From Pontederia crassipes (taxonomy: Eukaryota > Streptophyta > Magnoliopsida > Commelinales > Pontederiaceae), in assembly GCA_030549335.1 (NCBI GenBank), contig JAUKPH010000018.1:1178001-1242000 (forward strand): a DNA stretch of 64,000 nucleotides, in the 5' to 3' direction. Positions 62,391 through 64,000 of this stretch are shown here, one piece after another. A program made the position numbers and the translations under genes. Within the stretch, counting starts at the first letter, position 1. Every line of letters starts with the position of its first letter. The notes below the pieces were generated by a model. It searched no databases, was not told the DNA's origin, and saw nothing but the letters and a program-made list of their open reading frames with translations.

Positions 62391-63760
62391 TCCCGTGCAT
62401 AAGCACCACTGTTCTCATCGAAGTAGACACTCGAGGACGTCTAGGTCTCCAGGGGAGAATCAGTCAAATGGAGAGGAAACCTGAGAGAAAAAAAAAGAAC
62501 GAATGAACGATGCAAAAGTCACAAGGGATGCAAATGAAGATAAAGCTTTCACAAGCAACTTTAAGCGTAGCTCCATTCTTCCGGAGGGTGAGGCCTTCGT
62601 CTTATCTATGGCAAAAAGAATGATAAAAAAATGTTTATGATTTTTAATGTGTTTAACTATTACACTTTAAAACGGAATTCTGATGAATTGCCACTTTATA
62701 CTTATTAATGCTACGTTGTTAAATTTTTATATACTATTGATGAGCAACAATCGTTAACCAAATCATACAAATTACTCTTCACCAATACATTCCATATTAG
62801 GTAATGTAGAAAAAATAGGAAAAGAAAAAATATGATCATTTTGGAAAATACTACTCCTAATACATCAAATCCTAAAGCATAATACTGAAAAATATAGATT
62901 AGTTAAAACGGTAGGCATAATATCCACTATATCAACTTCTTTATGTAATTCATGTTTTACCCAACCAATGAGAAAGGCATTTGTCTTTGAAATAAGATTT
63001 ATTTATTTTATTAATTCAATTAATTTATCGTATAAATAAAAGGTTTATAATTGCGGAAAGCGCGAAAAGTATCTAGACTTTTGTATCGCATATGTCCTAT
63101 CTTCAACTTAATTATGTTGAGAATCATTTAGGACATGAACTTTATCACAACAACAAAAATAAAAATCATGGATAGCAACTTGACCTTGATAGGTGACATA
63201 ACAAAATGGGTCAAAGTACCATTCTTCCCTAGAATGTCCAGTAGTTAAAAGAAAAAAAAATCACAACCCATCATTTGGAAAGCAATTAACAATTAACGCT
63301 GAGACTAACGTGATCACAATAGGGGTTGAGGACATTCATATTTTCAGAAGAACATCTAGGTTATGATAGATCATTACAAATATAAACTACTAATGGTAAC
63401 ATTGAAACCACCTTATCTTAAAGTCTAGTCAAATTATTTTCATGCAATCTTATCATATAGTGTCTACAATGGATCAAATCGCAAGAATAAAATATGATCT
63501 TTGAGAGCACTCAAAACATCACTTAGTTGAAATAAGCTCTCCTTTGTTCAAGGTGAAAATCACAGAATGAAAAACTAAATTTGTTGTAACTTGCAAGAAA
63601 ATAAATAAATTCATCAAAACATATTTCAAGAAATAAAAAAAAGTCGAAGTATGATATTCCCTCTATAAAATTTGTGATAGGTTTTTCTAGAATTGTAGTT
63701 TTTTTAGATAAATATTGTTTTTAGACAAAAAAAAAATATTTTCATTTTATTAAAGTGAGT
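62391..63760. other. Intergenic spacer
   Basis: AT-rich DNA without recognised genes, repeats with clear ends, or RNA genes. The first 200 bp may still belong to the copia fossil's 3' region. Confidence 0.5.
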
Positions 63761-63850
63761 GGATCGAATATATAGAAATATAAGTTAGAAAAGAGAACAG
63801 ATCCCATCTACAAAAAGCTTTCGTGCGTTTAATTAGTAGCAGCTGAGCTC
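63761..63850 (+). promoter_or_regulatory. Putative TATA box and 5' UTR of the terminal gene
   Basis: GAATATATAG at about 63764-63773 lies roughly 80 bp upstream of the ATG at 63851, followed by a purine-rich leader. The spacing suits a short plant 5' UTR. Confidence 0.4.
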
Positions 63851-64000
63851 ATGGCGGCAGTGGCGATGACCACCTGCAAATTACGCTGCCCTTCTCTTCT
63901 TCCTTCATCAGCTATTCCTCGTCCTCCTACCGCTTCCAAGTCTCCCTCTCGGCGGAGATTGGCTTCGGCCTCGGCACTTCTCGCCGCCGCCGGTCTGGCA
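63851..64000 (+). CDS. Start of a nuclear gene for a plastid-targeted protein (partial, cut by window end)
   Basis: The ATG at 63851 opens a frame that stays open to the window end (50 codons). The sequence begins MAAVAMTTCKLRCPSLLPSS, then a Pro/Ser/Arg-rich stretch, then SRRRLASASALLAAAGLA. The Ser/Ala/Arg-rich, acid-free start is typical of a chloroplast transit peptide. A twin Arg followed by an Ala/Leu-rich hydrophobic run suggests a second, thylakoid-lumen (Tat-type) signal, as in PsbP/PsbQ-like proteins, lumenal NDH subunits or lumenal immunophilins. The mature protein is outside the window, so its function is unknown. The marked GC rise relative to the spacer supports a real first exon. 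Confidence 0.75.
   Translation, partial: MAAVAMTTCKLRCPSLLPSSAIPRPPTASKSPSRRRLASASALLAAAGLA

Overview
The window is nuclear DNA of a flowering plant, most likely a monocot. Evidence: two intact intron-rich plant genes, a very GC-rich first exon in one of them, GT-AG introns, SINEs of the plant Au type, and plant LINE, PIF/Harbinger, CACTA, hAT-like, copia and chromovirus elements. No rRNA, tRNA or CRISPR was seen.

Three host genes are visible. (1) 8414-17068, minus: a complete 11-exon CDPK-related kinase (611 aa, CRK3-like). (2) 32519-38840, minus: a complete 12-exon cytosolic HMG-CoA synthase (461 aa), the second step of the mevalonate pathway, with all three catalytic residues present. (3) 63851-64000, plus: the first 50 codons of a gene running off the end, with a plastid-type, possibly thylakoid-lumen, targeting sequence. 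Exon boundaries of the first two genes were read base by base and every splice junction keeps the frame.

Layout: 1-4143, degraded LINE (minus). 4144-8413, AT-rich spacer with a gene-fragment TIR element (5379-6356) and a MULE-like element (6555-7522) holding a nested hAT-like element. 8414-17068, kinase gene, its introns carrying a SINE, a MITE, a solo LTR and a minute retro-insertion. 17069-20587, kinase upstream region and spacer. 20588-21979, second member of the gene-fragment TIR family. 22364-25177, young-looking non-autonomous LTR element carrying pieces of WD40 and PPR host genes, next to a methyltransferase pseudogene (25177-25746). 25800-31800, AT-rich DNA with a long TAA microsatellite, a GGTCGACC minisatellite and a one-ended CACTA element. 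31817-32424, a copy of 26268-26660 that gained a SINE. 32519-38840, HMG-CoA synthase. 41935-42549, LINE fragment. 42553-50203, nearly complete two-gene PIF/Harbinger transposon. 50830-62390, copia fossil split by a hAT MITE and by a whole chromovirus-type Ty3/gypsy element (52983-61666). 62391-63850, spacer.

The two complete genes look functional; everything between them is shaped by transposons. No wholly new system was found. The most unusual items are the LTR element with captured host exons, the two related TIR elements with hairpin ends and gene-like cargo, and a nearly perfect 90-bp inverted repeat inside an HMG-CoA synthase intron.
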